Part shown: piece after piece, positions 18,005 through 26,555 of the stretch | Numbering within the stretch: position 1 is the first letter of the stretch | Layout of the letters: each line of letters opens with the position of its first letter | NCBI RefSeq assembly: GCF_004000945.1 | Contig: NZ_BIMF01000008.1 | Coordinates: 1 to 64,000 of the forward strand | Source of the DNA: Paenibacillus lautus NBRC 15380 | GTDB taxonomy: Bacteria > Bacillota > Bacilli > Paenibacillales > Paenibacillaceae | DNA length: 64,000 bases | Reading direction: 5' to 3' | Position numbers and translations under genes: made by a program | Notes under the pieces: model-generated | What the model saw: the letters and a program-made list of their open reading frames with translations, nothing else | Database searches by the model: none | What the model was told of the DNA's origin: nothing

Positions 18005-18412
18005 ATGAAGACAAGATGGGGCATTGCTTTGTTGTTGCTCTTTATGATTGTGGTTCTGATTCTGTACCGGCAGATTCAAGATCGTTCCAAAGCAGAAGAT
18101 CTTTATACGGATGGGCAGCTTCGCATGGAAATAGAATCCGTTCAATCTGTTGCAGAACCCATGAAGGAGACATCCTTTCAGGTTATCATTACGGAGCTAC
18201 CTGAGAAGCCAGTTATAAACGCCGATATTGAACTCAACCTTACTATGCCCGATATGTTTTGTGGTGTATTCCCCGCAGCAATTGTCGAATCAAAGCCGGG
18301 TGTATACACCGCAACGGCTGTACCTGTTATGCAAGGACTTTGGCAGGCGGAAGCGGTCCTTCGTTGGGAGGATCAGCATGTCACGGTAAGGACGTTGTTC
18401 AAAGTTCGTTAG
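18005..18412 (+). CDS. YtkA/FixH-like membrane-anchored protein
   Basis: 135-residue protein with one N-terminal membrane anchor (GIALLLLFMIVVLILY, residues 5-20) and an extracytoplasmic beta-sandwich of the YtkA-like/FixH type (about 35-135), with the characteristic P...A.I.L..TMPDM pattern and closing W.A...LRWEDQHVTVRTLF. Such proteins are linked to copper handling and cytochrome oxidase assembly. An in-frame ATG further upstream exists, but the one at 18005 has AGAAGG at six bases and begins just before the hydrophobic anchor. It converges on the SafE-like gene, whose relatives are often FixH partners, so the two may act together. Confidence 0.75.
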   Translation: MKTRWGIALLLLFMIVVLILYRQIQDRSKAEDLYTDGQLRMEIESVQSVAEPMKETSFQVIITELPEKPVINADIELNLTMPDMFCGVFPAAIVESKPGVYTATAVPVMQGLWQAEAVLRWEDQHVTVRTLFKVR

Positions 18413-18422
18413 TCCTGCTTAC

Positions 18423-19109
18423 TTACCATAACCATGGGTGAATGCCCGGAATCCATCCGTTGGCGCTTAGTCCCTTTAATATTGACAGCATCCCCATTAA
18501 AAAGGCCAGAAAACCGCCGAATTTGCGCATTCCTCTGCGCCACTTTTTCGTAAGACTGCCGGCAGACAGCGCCGTTAGGAGCAGAATGGGAAAAGTCGAA
18601 AGTCCAAATACCAGCATGATCAAGAGGCCTTCCAGACCAGAACCGGATGCCGCTGCATTCATATGCATCGCATAGGTCAAACCGCATGGAAGAAAACCGA
18701 GCAGAAGGCCGGTTAGAAAAGTCGCAAACAGCTCATACCGCTGACCAAGCCGTTCCAATTTCAGGTGAAAAAAAGAATGTCTCGGCAGATGCGCGTTATA
18801 AATGGGCAATGTGTACCGACGAAAGGTCCACAGCAGAATGAGCAGTCCGCCAATGATGCTGGCCGCTCCTTGGAAGCCTACAAAGCTGCCAGCCACATCC
18901 AGAAAGGAGCCAACCATCCCCATAAAGCCTCCGATCACCGTGTACGTTGTCACTCTGCCAGCGTTGTAGGCTAACGTACAAGCAAGCGGGGAGACGCTGG
19001 TTCGAAGGGCCAGAGAAGAAACGATCCCCCCGCACATCACCAGGCAATGCGGCGCCCCCATCAAGCCTGTCAGTGCTACTAACAGTAATCCGCTCCCCGT
19101 CAAGGCCAT
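18423..19109 (-). CDS. SafE/DsbD_2-like membrane protein (sulfite exporter TauE/SafE family)
   Basis: 228-residue polytopic membrane protein with about six segments. Two cysteine-bearing motifs, GAPHCLVMCGGIVSSLAL near the N-terminus and GFLPCGLTYAMHMNAAASGSG in the middle, mark the UreH/CcdA-like branch connected with cytochrome c oxidase and copper transport. A longer frame from a GTG at 19253 adds 48 hydrophilic residues not typical of the family. The ATG at 19109 has no ribosome site of its own but overlaps the stop of a 59-codon frame (19100-19279), so translation is probably coupled. It converges with the YtkA-like gene. Confidence 0.8.
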   Translation of the reverse strand: MALTGSGLLLVALTGLMGAPHCLVMCGGIVSSLALRTSVSPLACTLAYNAGRVTTYTVIGGFMGMVGSFLDVAGSFVGFQGAASIIGGLLILLWTFRRYTLPIYNAHLPRHSFFHLKLERLGQRYELFATFLTGLLLGFLPCGLTYAMHMNAAASGSGLEGLLIMLVFGLSTFPILLLTALSAGSLTKKWRRGMRKFGGFLAFLMGMLSILKGLSANGWIPGIHPWLW

Positions 19110-19279
19110 ATTCTTAAACCCGGTTCCGATAACTGGGGTGCAAGCGAATGACCGGCATCCAGTAAAGAGCTGGCTGCCATTCCGATTCGAATTTCTGTTT
19201 TTTGCTTCAGGTTCTGTCCGAGCCTTCCTCCAGCCATTTTCAATTTCCCGCACATACGTAATTTCGCTCTAAGAAGCAT
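19100..19279 (-). CDS. Small coupled upstream ORF, 59 residues
   Basis: A frame from ATG 19279, with AAGGGGG just upstream, encodes a basic then neutral peptide (MLLRAKLRMCGKLKMAGG... MAASSLLDAGHSLAPQ... GLRIWP). Its TGA overlaps the start of the SafE-like gene (ATGGCCTTGA), the classic geometry of translational coupling. No family was recognised, and there is no membrane segment. It could be a real small protein or a leader cistron that only delivers ribosomes to the next gene. Confidence 0.45.
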   Translation of the reverse strand: MLLRAKLRMCGKLKMAGGRLGQNLKQKTEIRIGMAASSLLDAGHSLAPQLSEPGLRIWP

Positions 19280-19466
19280 TCCATCCCCCTTCCCGGCGCT
19301 TATATGCCCTTCTTCATAGGATCACGCATCCATTCATTGTATGAAGGTGCACGAATATTAAGAATAAAGGCCAGCGGCAGGTTGAATTCTGTCGCTTTTT
19401 CATTGCAGCTTGTTGAGTTCAAACCAAAGGTAGATACACATGGCATACTCTTATATGCCACACCAC

Positions 19467-20105
19467 TCATTTCATATCCATGTTTTCTACTGAACCAGGT
19501 CCGAATACCGGCGCTAATTTTGATGCGGACAATTGCTCGCTTAGACCAAAATATTCGCAAAAGTTCATAATCATCGGATTCCATTTCGAAGGATCGATAT
19601 AGTTTGATTTGGGATCCATAAGAAGATCATCTTCGATATGAACTTTTTCAATGTGCACTTCGATGGCTACAAGCGAACTTGGTTCTTCAAAAGGATGGAG
19701 CTTTACCAACCTGGCTTCCAGATGGACGGGGCATTCTTTCACACGCGGCGCTTGAACAACATGGGACTGAACTTGAGTTAGCCCTGCGACACCAAATTTA
19801 TTCGCCTCGAACTTATATCCCCTCGATGCTTTCGACTCTGGGACTGGGTTGCGACCAGTTAGCAGGGTCAGACGATCAACTGCGGGAATCAAGTCAATCG
19901 ACGGGAGATTAAGCACACACTCGCCTTCACGAATCATATTTTGAACAGTCTGGGACTTGCTGCTCATACCAAGCATACATGATTGATTGAGCCACCAGAC
20001 GGAGGACATCGGAGCCAAATTGGGGGTGCCGTCTTCGTTGATGGAACTGATCAACACGACCGAAGTCCCGAAGTAATGGATTTTCGGATTGATTACTTTA
20101 TGCAT
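19467..20105 (-). CDS. Flavin reductase-like FMN-binding split-barrel protein
   Basis: 212-residue flavin reductase-like protein of the flavoredoxin branch. The N-terminal strand and FMN-contacting motifs are clear: NPKIHYFGTSVVLISSINEDG, NLAPMSSVWWL and VLNLPS (about 60-75). Members bind FMN and reduce flavin or donate electrons to partner oxygenases. The longer frame begins 21 codons upstream, but family members start around MHKVINPKI; a GAGGAG lies about 12 bases before this ATG. It is a stand-alone gene with no monooxygenase nearby, so the physiological partner is unknown. Confidence 0.88.
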   Translation of the reverse strand: MHKVINPKIHYFGTSVVLISSINEDGTPNLAPMSSVWWLNQSCMLGMSSKSQTVQNMIREGECVLNLPSIDLIPAVDRLTLLTGRNPVPESKASRGYKFEANKFGVAGLTQVQSHVVQAPRVKECPVHLEARLVKLHPFEEPSSLVAIEVHIEKVHIEDDLLMDPKSNYIDPSKWNPMIMNFCEYFGLSEQLSASKLAPVFGPGSVENMDMK

Positions 20106-20305
20106 AACGGATTCCATCTCCTCGTCATGATTTTTAAGTAATGTACCATAAGCTCCTTGTTGAAGCATAGGGATATGGAATAAGTCCGCAAGATATAAAA
20201 AATTTGATCATTACCATTCATTGTTGATTGAAAACAGCCGACCCTACCGCCTGACAGACCCAGAGAGCACTGAAAAAGTTGGCCATCCTCCCCTTTCAGA
20301 AATAA

Positions 20306-20338
20306 TAAAAAAACACAGACATGGGGTTGCCTGCATTC
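20306..20338 (-). terminator. Possible terminator downstream of the glycosylase
   Basis: Imperfect CAGA...TCTG hairpin followed by a T7 run on the minus strand, about 25 bases after the glycosylase stop. Confidence 0.45.
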
Positions 20339-20359
20339 TGACGATTGCTAGCTTTAAAG

Positions 20360-21034
20360 CTATGCATTATTTTCTTCAAATTGAATTATAAACGGTCCAG
20401 CTTGAACCAAGCCGACATTAATGGCTTCCCATAGGTATAAGGAAACAAGCGTATTGTAAGGCTTCCAATCTAAATGTTTACGAAGTAATGGAGAAGAACC
20501 GCTGCTATTCTCTGTTGCATAAAGCCATTCAGCAGCGCGGTTAAGTCCACGATCGCCAAAAGATATAACATCCTGTCTTCCCAAGTAGAAAATGAGAAAC
20601 ATCTCCGCTGTCCACCGGCCAATACCCTTTACCGATGTCAACAAGCGAACAACTTCCTCGTCTTCCATATCGGCAAACGCTTGAAAGTTAAGCACTCCCT
20701 CTTTTGTTTGTTCAGCAGCGTTCCGGATATAGCCTAGCTTGTTCTTGGATAATCCCGCTGACCGTAAGCTCTCCTCTGCTACAGACAGGAAGGAATCGGG
20801 CGTAATCCCCCCACATAGACGTTCTATCCTCTGGAAGATCGTCCCGGCCGCTTTAACCGAAAGCTGTTGGCCGATTAACGTTCTTGCCAGGTAGGTAAAA
20901 CCATCAGGCTGCACAGGTACTCGAATATGGCCAATTCGATTGATCAATTCGTTCAAGATAGGGTCATCCTTACACAATCCCCGCACATGGCCATGGTTTG
21001 GATGAATATTGAAGAGATATTCCAATGCAATCAT
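20360..21034 (-). CDS. DNA-3-methyladenine glycosylase II (AlkA-like, HhH-GPD)
   Basis: 224-residue base-excision repair glycosylase of the HhH-GPD superfamily. The helix-hairpin-helix LLTSVKGIGRWTAEMFLIF (about 132-150) is followed by the region with the catalytic aspartate, DVISFGDRGLNRAAEW (Asp in FGD). The N-terminal half has the expected LARTLIGQQLSVKAAGTIFQRIE motif. It removes alkylated purines from DNA. It lacks the N-terminal Ada-like extension and is of the short AlkA type. The ATG is very close to AAAGG, and an in-frame TTG at 21025 has better spacing, so the start may be three codons later. Confidence 0.9.
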   Translation of the reverse strand: MIALEYLFNIHPNHGHVRGLCKDDPILNELINRIGHIRVPVQPDGFTYLARTLIGQQLSVKAAGTIFQRIERLCGGITPDSFLSVAEESLRSAGLSKNKLGYIRNAAEQTKEGVLNFQAFADMEDEEVVRLLTSVKGIGRWTAEMFLIFYLGRQDVISFGDRGLNRAAEWLYATENSSGSSPLLRKHLDWKPYNTLVSLYLWEAINVGLVQAGPFIIQFEENNA

Positions 21035-21176
21035 CCTTTCTTATTGCTGCTATTATATCCTATATCCAAATTTTGTAACACCATCCAAGGTGGCGGCCCA
21101 ATAACCTATTACGGCAAGCACACAAAATGTTGGTAAACTGTCATAGCTATTCGGCATGGCCATGGTAAAAAGTAAA

Positions 21177-21207
21177 AAGGCCCGGCTGTTAACCAGCCCG
21201 GCCTTTT
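21177..21207 (-). terminator. Terminator downstream of bdbC
   Basis: AAGGCCCGGCTG / CAGCCCGGCCTT, a near-perfect 12-bp stem with a TTAAC loop, flanked by A and T tracts, 30 bases after the BdbC stop. Confidence 0.9.
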
Positions 21208-21236
21208 CTTCTATATAAATATAAGTTTCAGCTTCA

Positions 21237-21662
21237 TCACTGGTTTGTTTGTTGTTTCTGCGAGCGCAGCGCCAGCAATAGTGCTACAGCGATGAGTACG
21301 AATGCTGCAAATGCCAGCATCGGAATGGTCAACCAGCCGAACCAATTCAAGTAGTCATTCAAGCAGGACACTGGCCCGCATGCGGCAATATCCGACTCTT
21401 TGGGGAGTTTTTGAATGATACTATGATATGTAGATATGCCCCCGCCGATGATGACTAGGGGTAGGATATATGGGACGATGTGCGTCTTTTGCCGATATGC
21501 TGCGATTCCCAAGACAATGACTAATGGATACATGAAGATCCTTTGATACCAACATAAGACACATGGCGTAAAATGCCATACTTCACTAAGAAACAAACTT
21601 CCGCTTGTTGCCACAGCTGATACAGTCCATGCAAAAAACAACCAAACTCCCGTTTTATTCAT
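21237..21662 (-). CDS. bdbC: Disulfide bond formation protein BdbC (DsbB family)
   Basis: 141-residue membrane quinone:thiol oxidoreductase. Four membrane segments flank the two periplasm-side cysteine pairs: CVLC (FTPCVLCWYQRIFMYPL) and the loop pair CGPVSC (AACGPVSCLNDYLNWFG). BdbC reoxidises the extracytoplasmic thiol oxidase BdbD by passing electrons to menaquinone. No BdbD gene is adjacent here, so the partner must be encoded elsewhere. The start ATG follows GGGAGG at 11 bases. It has its own strong terminator. Confidence 0.95.
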   Translation of the reverse strand: MNKTGVWLFFAWTVSAVATSGSLFLSEVWHFTPCVLCWYQRIFMYPLVIVLGIAAYRQKTHIVPYILPLVIIGGGISTYHSIIQKLPKESDIAACGPVSCLNDYLNWFGWLTIPMLAFAAFVLIAVALLLALRSQKQQTNQ

Positions 21663-22027
21663 CTTTCAAACGACCTCCCTTCTATTTGTTGCTCTAGCCA
21701 CCATACGATACCGGTATTATTACATGATTTTCTCATTTTCTCTCAATTGTCTATATATGAAAATGGCTCCTTCGGGCTATATGTTGGATAAGAAGATATC
21801 CAATATCCCTCGTTACAATACAATCACCTAGGCATGATCAGTTCCCTGATACCAAAAAAGCCGCCAAAAATGGCGACTCTTTGATAAATGCGTTCGAAGC
21901 TGCAGCTCGAAATATATACCAAGTATTCCAAAATAAAGACGTTCCGATTGCTGCCGAACCAGCTTGGTATTAGGCTCTTTTAATATTCCAGCTCTGTTTT
22001 TTACCCGTTTCTAAAAAAGGGATGCTT
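21663..22027. other. Intergenic region
   Basis: About 365 bases holding the presumed bdbC promoter and the minus-strand terminator at 21854-21880. Nothing else was recognised. Confidence 0.5.
21854..21880 (-). terminator. Terminator downstream of the beta-helix remnant (repeat type 2)
   Basis: AGCCGCCA / TGGCGACT hairpin with T6 on the minus strand. The same GCCA...TGGCGACT hairpin recurs at 31964-31992. Confidence 0.7.
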
Positions 22028-22489
22028 TTACTCATCTGCGCCGATGTTCACATCGGCCCCTTGCACTCTTGGCTGCCCGTCAATGTCCTGCGTTCCGATG
22101 ATCGCGCTATCCGTCGAACCAGCATCTATCGCTGGGGACGAAGACTGAAGATGAATGTCGCCTCCGGGAGCATTTACGAATTTAGGATCCATGAACAAAG
22201 AATGCGAATCGTTGCCGGATCCCGCTTTGTACGCGGAGAAGCCAGTATAGTCTTTGCTCTTCCATGTCCAGAATGCATCTGCACTACCACCTGGAGAAAA
22301 ATATAGATTGTAATCCACGACGTTTCCTGAATTTTTTGTATATTCATTGTAGATCAGCACGCCCGTGGAACTAGCCACAAAGATATTGTTCTTGATCACG
22401 TTATTACGCGTATCATACTGGACATAGAGCTGGCCGCTACCCTCGCCTATAATATCTCTCGCTCGATATCCAGACATGCATATTGTCAT
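22028..22489 (-). pseudogene. C-terminal fragment of a secreted right-handed beta-helix protein
   Basis: 153 codons matching the end of a parallel beta-helix carbohydrate-binding or lyase-like protein: asparagine-rich coils (NNVIKNNIFVASSTGVLIYN, NVVDYNLYF), then the closing SSPAIDAGS, QDIDGQPRVQG and NIGADE signature of the choice-of-anchor-Q type proteins. There is no signal peptide, and the N-terminal two-thirds of such proteins is missing. The ATG at 22489 overlaps an AAGGG and looks accidental. Upstream sequence shows no continuation in any frame, so this is a 5'-deleted remnant rather than a frameshift. Confidence 0.65.
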
Positions 22490-22590
22490 CCCTTTGAGAT
22501 CTCATTTCTATTCATGAAGACTGTTTTCATTCTGTTCCTTCAATTAGAGGCGGTGTGCTGCTTCAAGATATATTTCGGCAATAGCCTGAT

Positions 22591-23490
22591 TCAAATTTTT
22601 CTTGTGTACATGCTTTGATCCTGCAATCGAACCAGTACTTTGCCATAACGACCACTCTGCCGGATGATTACTTTACCGGACGGGTACGCTTGCTCTAAAT
22701 AGTCTGCAATTAACTTCCGATTCTGATCATCTGCAGGAAGACCGTAACTGCGAAGCCAGTTCATCATTTCCTGTAACGCCGCTTCTCTTGAGACTTCCGT
22801 CGTTTTCGTTTCCCGTGTTATAAGGGACTCATAGGAATAGCCTTTGAGATACAGCAAATGAAGCAAATATCCGAATTCCATGTGTTTCGATTTGAAGGGC
22901 TGACCGGTGATGAGCGGCCAGATTTCATTTACCAAACTGAGCTCCGTGGAACCTGCCGGCATACTGATATAACAATAATCCCTTGCGCATTGTAGTACCT
23001 TCTCGACGCTATCCCAATCTAGAATGACGGGACACATCGAGACAAAGACAAGATCGAAGGCATTGCTCCAGTCTCTGGCCGCCACGTCAATATCTTCAAA
23101 AGGTTCAGGCACAATCTTCACCTGGTCATCGGCGAATGTTGCGATGTTTTCTTTCAGCAGTTCGATCAATGGTGGAGAGGATTCTACGGCCGTTACGCGG
23201 GCCCCCCGCTCTGCAAACGGCACCGAAAATACGCCCGAAGCGGCGCCAATGTCCAGCACAGAGGCGTTGTCGAATCGAACCCCTTGTCCTTCAAGCCAAT
23301 TCATGATTCGTGTGGTCCGTTTTCTCCCCTCTTCATTAAACGATTGCTCGTTGAAAGTCTTCGCCTTATGATCAAAGGCGCGGGTCGGTTTGATTCCGGC
23401 CTTTTTCATCTTGTCCACAACGCTATCGCCATGTTCTTTCCAAGCCTTTTCCCAAATCGCTTCATTAAAAAAATCGTTCATAACCTTCAT
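22591..23490 (-). CDS. Class I SAM-dependent methyltransferase
   Basis: About 299 residues with a Rossmann-like methyltransferase domain. The SAM motif I VLDIGAASGVFSVPFAERGARVTAVE (about 75-100) carries the GxGxG-like loop and the acidic end of strand 2; motif IV (FDLVFVSMCPV) and post-motif regions follow. The C-terminal 100 residues form a helical extension of the type seen in Firmicutes methyltransferases annotated near radical-SAM or cobalamin genes, though none is adjacent. The open frame extends to a TTG at 23568, but the ATG at 23490 preceded by GGAAAG is preferred. The substrate is unknown. Confidence 0.85.
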   Translation of the reverse strand: MKVMNDFFNEAIWEKAWKEHGDSVVDKMKKAGIKPTRAFDHKAKTFNEQSFNEEGRKRTTRIMNWLEGQGVRFDNASVLDIGAASGVFSVPFAERGARVTAVESSPPLIELLKENIATFADDQVKIVPEPFEDIDVAARDWSNAFDLVFVSMCPVILDWDSVEKVLQCARDYCYISMPAGSTELSLVNEIWPLITGQPFKSKHMEFGYLLHLLYLKGYSYESLITRETKTTEVSREAALQEMMNWLRSYGLPADDQNRKLIADYLEQAYPSGKVIIRQSGRYGKVLVRLQDQSMYTRKI

Positions 23491-23886
23491 CTCGCTTTCC
23501 GCTATAGTTTCTGGTTGCGGGCGAGATAGCCCGCCGAGCCGCCATAATCGCAAGTATTGGCGATTCAAAACACTTCAATGGATCTATATTATCCATAATT
23601 AAAGCATGTTTTCTCTCCTTCCTTCTTAAGATCGCCCTTATTTATGGACATATGATATCCATATTAAATGATTCAACCTTCGTTTGCAATGATTTCCGCC
23701 TCCATTTTTTTAGTACCTCACTCCAACACGATCACAAACCATTTAACTCCGATCGATCTTGCGCATCTTCGTAATCTAGTAGGCGTCCCTGATCATGCCA
23801 TTGACCGTACATTGTATTCTCTCTATTGTTTGTTATGAATTTCATCCAAAGCATAAAAATAAAAAAAGAAATATGACTACTAAATG
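23491..23886. other. Intergenic region
   Basis: About 400 bases. It probably contains the methyltransferase promoter. A 26-codon minus-strand frame (23732-23812) with a weak ribosome site is the only coding-like stretch and is not called. Confidence 0.4.
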
Positions 23887-24729
23887 TCATATTTCTCCGC
23901 GAACGACACGAAAACCTTGATCGGGGCCAAAGCCATTGGGATCGAACTTGCCTCGGAAGGATATCTCGTTGTTGCTGACGTCGCCGATCCAACCGCCGCC
24001 CTTTACTACTCGGAAGGAACCGCTTTGACTATCCAAGTCGCCATGCCAGTCCCAGCACCACTCCCTTACGTTGCCAGACATATCGTAAATTCCCAACTCG
24101 TTGGGTTTCTGGGTACCGATCGATTTTGTTTTATTATGATTGCTCTCTATGATAGGCCAGTTCAATTCCCCAGATAGGTAGTTGTCTCCGGCGTTTTTCC
24201 AATACCATGCAACCTCGTCGGCATTATTACTTCCGCTGTAGATATAACCCTTGCTGTTCTGACCTCCGCCTGCAGCATATTCCCACTCCGCTTCTGTAGG
24301 CAATCGGTAACCGTTAGCTCCCTCATTGATCGAAACGGTCCATTTGATCTGATCGTTATCATTTCTATTCTTCGGATCTTTTTTGCCCTTGTCTATGTTG
24401 TAATACGGTTTTAAGCCCTCTTGAATGCTTCTTTGATTACAGTACTCCACAACGTCATACCAGCTCACCATTTCCACCGGCAAATGGTCGCCTTTGAATG
24501 CAGAGGGATTCCTGCCCATGACTTCCACCCATTCTTTTTGAGTGACCTCATATTTGCCGATGTAAAAGTTTGATACGGTTGCATTTTTTTCAACGTAGTT
24601 AGACTGGTTGTTCTTAAAGGTCCCACCTTCCACAAATACAAAATCATCTTTCTTTTCAGGCTTATCTTGCGAACAAGCGCCGATCACCACCATTGTTGCT
24701 ATTAAAAAGAACATGCATAGCTTTCTCAT
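23887..24729 (-). CDS. FGE-sulfatase/SUMF1-family lipoprotein
   Basis: 280-residue exported lipoprotein. Residues 1-20 form a signal peptide ending in the lipobox VIGAC. The rest is a formylglycine-generating-enzyme-like domain with its ordered motifs: FVEGGTF, YEVTQKEW, PVEMVSWYDVVEYCN, YRLPTEAEWEYAAGGG, NELGIYDMSGNVREWCWDW, RVVKGGGW and the terminal GFRVVR. True FGE oxidises a sulfatase cysteine through copper-bound cysteines; members outside that clade are often substrate-binding or protein-interaction modules. No sulfatase gene is near. The start with AAAGGAG nine bases away is preferred over an upstream ATG. It may sit on the outer face of the membrane. Confidence 0.88.
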   Translation of the reverse strand: MRKLCMFFLIATMVVIGACSQDKPEKKDDFVFVEGGTFKNNQSNYVEKNATVSNFYIGKYEVTQKEWVEVMGRNPSAFKGDHLPVEMVSWYDVVEYCNQRSIQEGLKPYYNIDKGKKDPKNRNDNDQIKWTVSINEGANGYRLPTEAEWEYAAGGGQNSKGYIYSGSNNADEVAWYWKNAGDNYLSGELNWPIIESNHNKTKSIGTQKPNELGIYDMSGNVREWCWDWHGDLDSQSGSFRVVKGGGWIGDVSNNEISFRGKFDPNGFGPDQGFRVVRGEI

Positions 24730-25015
24730 TGGTATATCTCCTTTAAGCTGATAGGGAAAATGATAGGCCATTACGGCATTTAACTCGCCTCCCCTTTACG
24801 TCGAAGGCCGTTCGTCTGGGCGAATAACGGCCCGCAACGTATCCGGACTAACGCGGAGAACAGAGGGGAACGGTCCATCCGACTGTTTCCATGTCAAGGC
24901 TTGCTGATTCCAGCACGGTGGATTCGTTTAAACCATATCAGATCGCTCGAGCCGGGCTTATCGTGAAAGACGTTCCCCACCGCGCCCGTTGGTTGAGTTT
25001 ACTGATGGCGATTGG

Positions 25016-25630
25016 TTACCATACTGTTACGTTAGAGCTTCCGCTACTTTGATAACCCTCTGTAGCTAACACCTGGTATGACCAGCTGCTTCCCAGATTC
25101 ATTCCCTTGCTAGCCCGTGCGTTCACGTGGTTGCTGAACGTAATGGAGGAGTTGACCCCGGTCGCTCTTTTCGATTGTCGAACACTCCAGTACTGGGCAA
25201 ACGTTTGAGTTCCGTCAATGGAAGGCGCGTTGTATCGCATGGTCGTATAGATGTCATATGTGCCCCCATCACTTGTCACCGTCCCTTTATATGTTCCTGT
25301 AGGCCGATAAGTACCCCAGCTATCCACGACGTAATATTCAATGAGTGCGTTTCTCGTCCATCCGTAGAGAGTCAAATACCCATTGCCGGAAGGCGCCCAG
25401 ACGCCTGCATTGTAGTTAATTGTTCGGTTAGGCGATCCGGTATTCCAGCCTTTGCCGACGACAAAATTTCCGGTATTTTGCCATGTCACGCTGTAATTGC
25501 CCCCGGAGCCGTTTACAGCATTAACCGTTCCGCCACCATCGGTCCAATTTTGCCAATAGTCGGTTGCTGCACTTGAAGTTGTTGCAAACAAACCAAAACT
25601 CATGGTAGCTGCAAGAATAACCGTCATCAT
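25016..25630 (-). CDS. xynA: Endo-1,4-beta-xylanase, GH11
   Basis: 204-residue secreted GH11 beta-jelly-roll xylanase that cleaves internal beta-1,4 links of xylan. Signal peptide 1-22 precedes the mature [12 protein letters not shown] start. Catalytic glutamates are Glu98 ([11 protein letters not shown], nucleophile) and Glu191 (ATEGYQSSG, acid/base), with the thumb loop NAPSIDG between them. Conservation with B. circulans/B. subtilis XynA is very high. The oddity is at the 5' end: the strong AGGAGG precedes ATG-ATG at 25653, which reads eight codons (MMFKSVGK) and meets TGA. One extra A in the A4 run would join that lysine-bearing N-region to the rest. As written, translation must restart at the overlapping ATG 25630, giving a signal peptide without basic residues. 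Confidence 0.9.
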   Translation of the reverse strand: MMTVILAATMSFGLFATTSSAATDYWQNWTDGGGTVNAVNGSGGNYSVTWQNTGNFVVGKGWNTGSPNRTINYNAGVWAPSGNGYLTLYGWTRNALIEYYVVDSWGTYRPTGTYKGTVTSDGGTYDIYTTMRYNAPSIDGTQTFAQYWSVRQSKRATGVNSSITFSNHVNARASKGMNLGSSWSYQVLATEGYQSSGSSNVTVW

Positions 25631-25706
25631 TTTCCTACTGATTTAAACATCATCTACCTCCTCATATTGTTGAATTGTTTTTTCCTTTTACCTCCTTTCC
25701 AAGTAA

Positions 25707-25712
25707 ATTATA
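25707..25712 (-). promoter_or_regulatory. Xylanase -10 box
   Basis: TATAAT on the minus strand, about 54 bases upstream of the AGGAGG-linked ATG. The -35 hexamer 17 bases upstream (GTGTTA) is poor, consistent with a regulated promoter. Confidence 0.55.
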
Positions 25713-25715
25713 GGA

Positions 25716-25729
25716 TGATAGCGATTACA
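25716..25729. promoter_or_regulatory. CcpA binding site (cre)
   Basis: TGATAGCGATTACA fits the catabolite-responsive element consensus TGWNANCGNTNWCA at every fixed position. It lies between the -35 and -10 positions of the xylanase promoter, where bound CcpA-HPr(Ser-P) would block RNA polymerase in the presence of glucose. Confidence 0.7.
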
Positions 25730-25943
25730 TAACACTTAGCAAATTAAACATGATATCTAGACTATTTTACAATTTTAGGAACTCGCAACCGAACATGGAA
25801 CAGGACGAAATGATCAGTCTCCCATGGGCGATTCGGATTTTCAGGTCCCAATGCAAATGCGTAGGCACAAAGATAAATAGCATTAGCCAACCATTCATGC
25901 TTTCCTTGATACAGCTAAGATGGAAAGATTATTACAATAAAGA

Positions 25944-25971
25944 AGACTGCCGGGAATTTCGCCGACAGTCT
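25944..25971 (-). terminator. Terminator after the MerR/membrane-protein operon
   Basis: AGACTGCCGG / CCGACAGTCT hairpin followed on the minus strand by TCTTTATT. It is closely related to the hairpin and flanks at 29144-29176. Confidence 0.7.
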
Positions 25972-26108
25972 ATCTCTTCAAAGTAGTATTCTCTTTATCC
26001 TTTTCACTGGACCGCCCGGGAAAGGATAGTCTTTTCAATGAATTGTCACGGTCTTTTCCATCCACGGCTCATAGCTGCCAGCGAAGCTTTCTCCCGGCTT
26101 GGTACCCT

Positions 26109-26555
26109 TCACTCCACTTGACCGGATTTCGACGTCTGACCTCCGAACCCCTTTGGCTTCCTTCTTATGCCCATAATGATGAAGGTGACATAGATTACGA
26201 TCGCAATCGAATCAATTAACGTATCCGTAAGTGCCGATACGTCTTGTAAAGCTGTTATGCCAAGAATGACCATCAACCGGATGATTAGAAGCGACACGAT
26301 GGTCCATGCGGCATACCGGATCTTCAATCGCTCGCTTTGGAATGACATGAAAATGAACACGATGCCGAGGACCAAATTTTCCGCCGTGATGATATGCCAG
26401 ACATACATGAATACTATTCGGGTGTCCAACGTTATCGCACTCACATCAAGCGTTGGCAGTACAGCGGTTTGCCCGTTCCATGCGTGCGTAAAGGCAAACA
26501 GTATCGCCAGAATGCCAGCAATCAGAAAATAAAAATTCCTAACCTTGATGCCCAT
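26109..26555 (-). CDS. Hypothetical membrane protein, coupled to MerR
   Basis: 148-residue polytopic membrane protein with four hydrophobic segments: FYFLIAGILAILFAF (8-22), IVFMYVWHIITAENLVLGIVFIFM, WTIVSLLIIRLMVILGI and IDSIAIVIYVTFIIMGI, then a basic tail. The family was not recognised. The start at 26555 follows GAGGAGGG; the longer frame begins inside the MerR gene. It overlaps the 3' end of the MerR gene by 17 bases, so the two are translationally linked. A role in sensing or exporting the MerR effector is a reasonable guess from context alone. Confidence 0.8.
   Translation of the reverse strand: MGIKVRNFYFLIAGILAILFAFTHAWNGQTAVLPTLDVSAITLDTRIVFMYVWHIITAENLVLGIVFIFMSFQSERLKIRYAAWTIVSLLIIRLMVILGITALQDVSALTDTLIDSIAIVIYVTFIIMGIRRKPKGFGGQTSKSGQVE

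Larger units (their letters stand above)
25654..26108. other. Xylanase control region and MerR operon 3' end
   Basis: About 450 bases. It contains the xylanase -10 box, the cre site and, farther on, the terminator of the minus-strand MerR operon (25944-25971). A minus-strand tail after the DUF-type gene (about 26037-26105, reading KPGESFAGSYEPWMEKTVTIH) looks like the end of another lost coding sequence but is too short to assign. Confidence 0.45.

Noticed and set aside
23732..23812. 26-codon frame MYGQWHDQGRLLDYEDAQD...
   Set aside because: Ribosome site is weak and no homologue or neighbour supports it.
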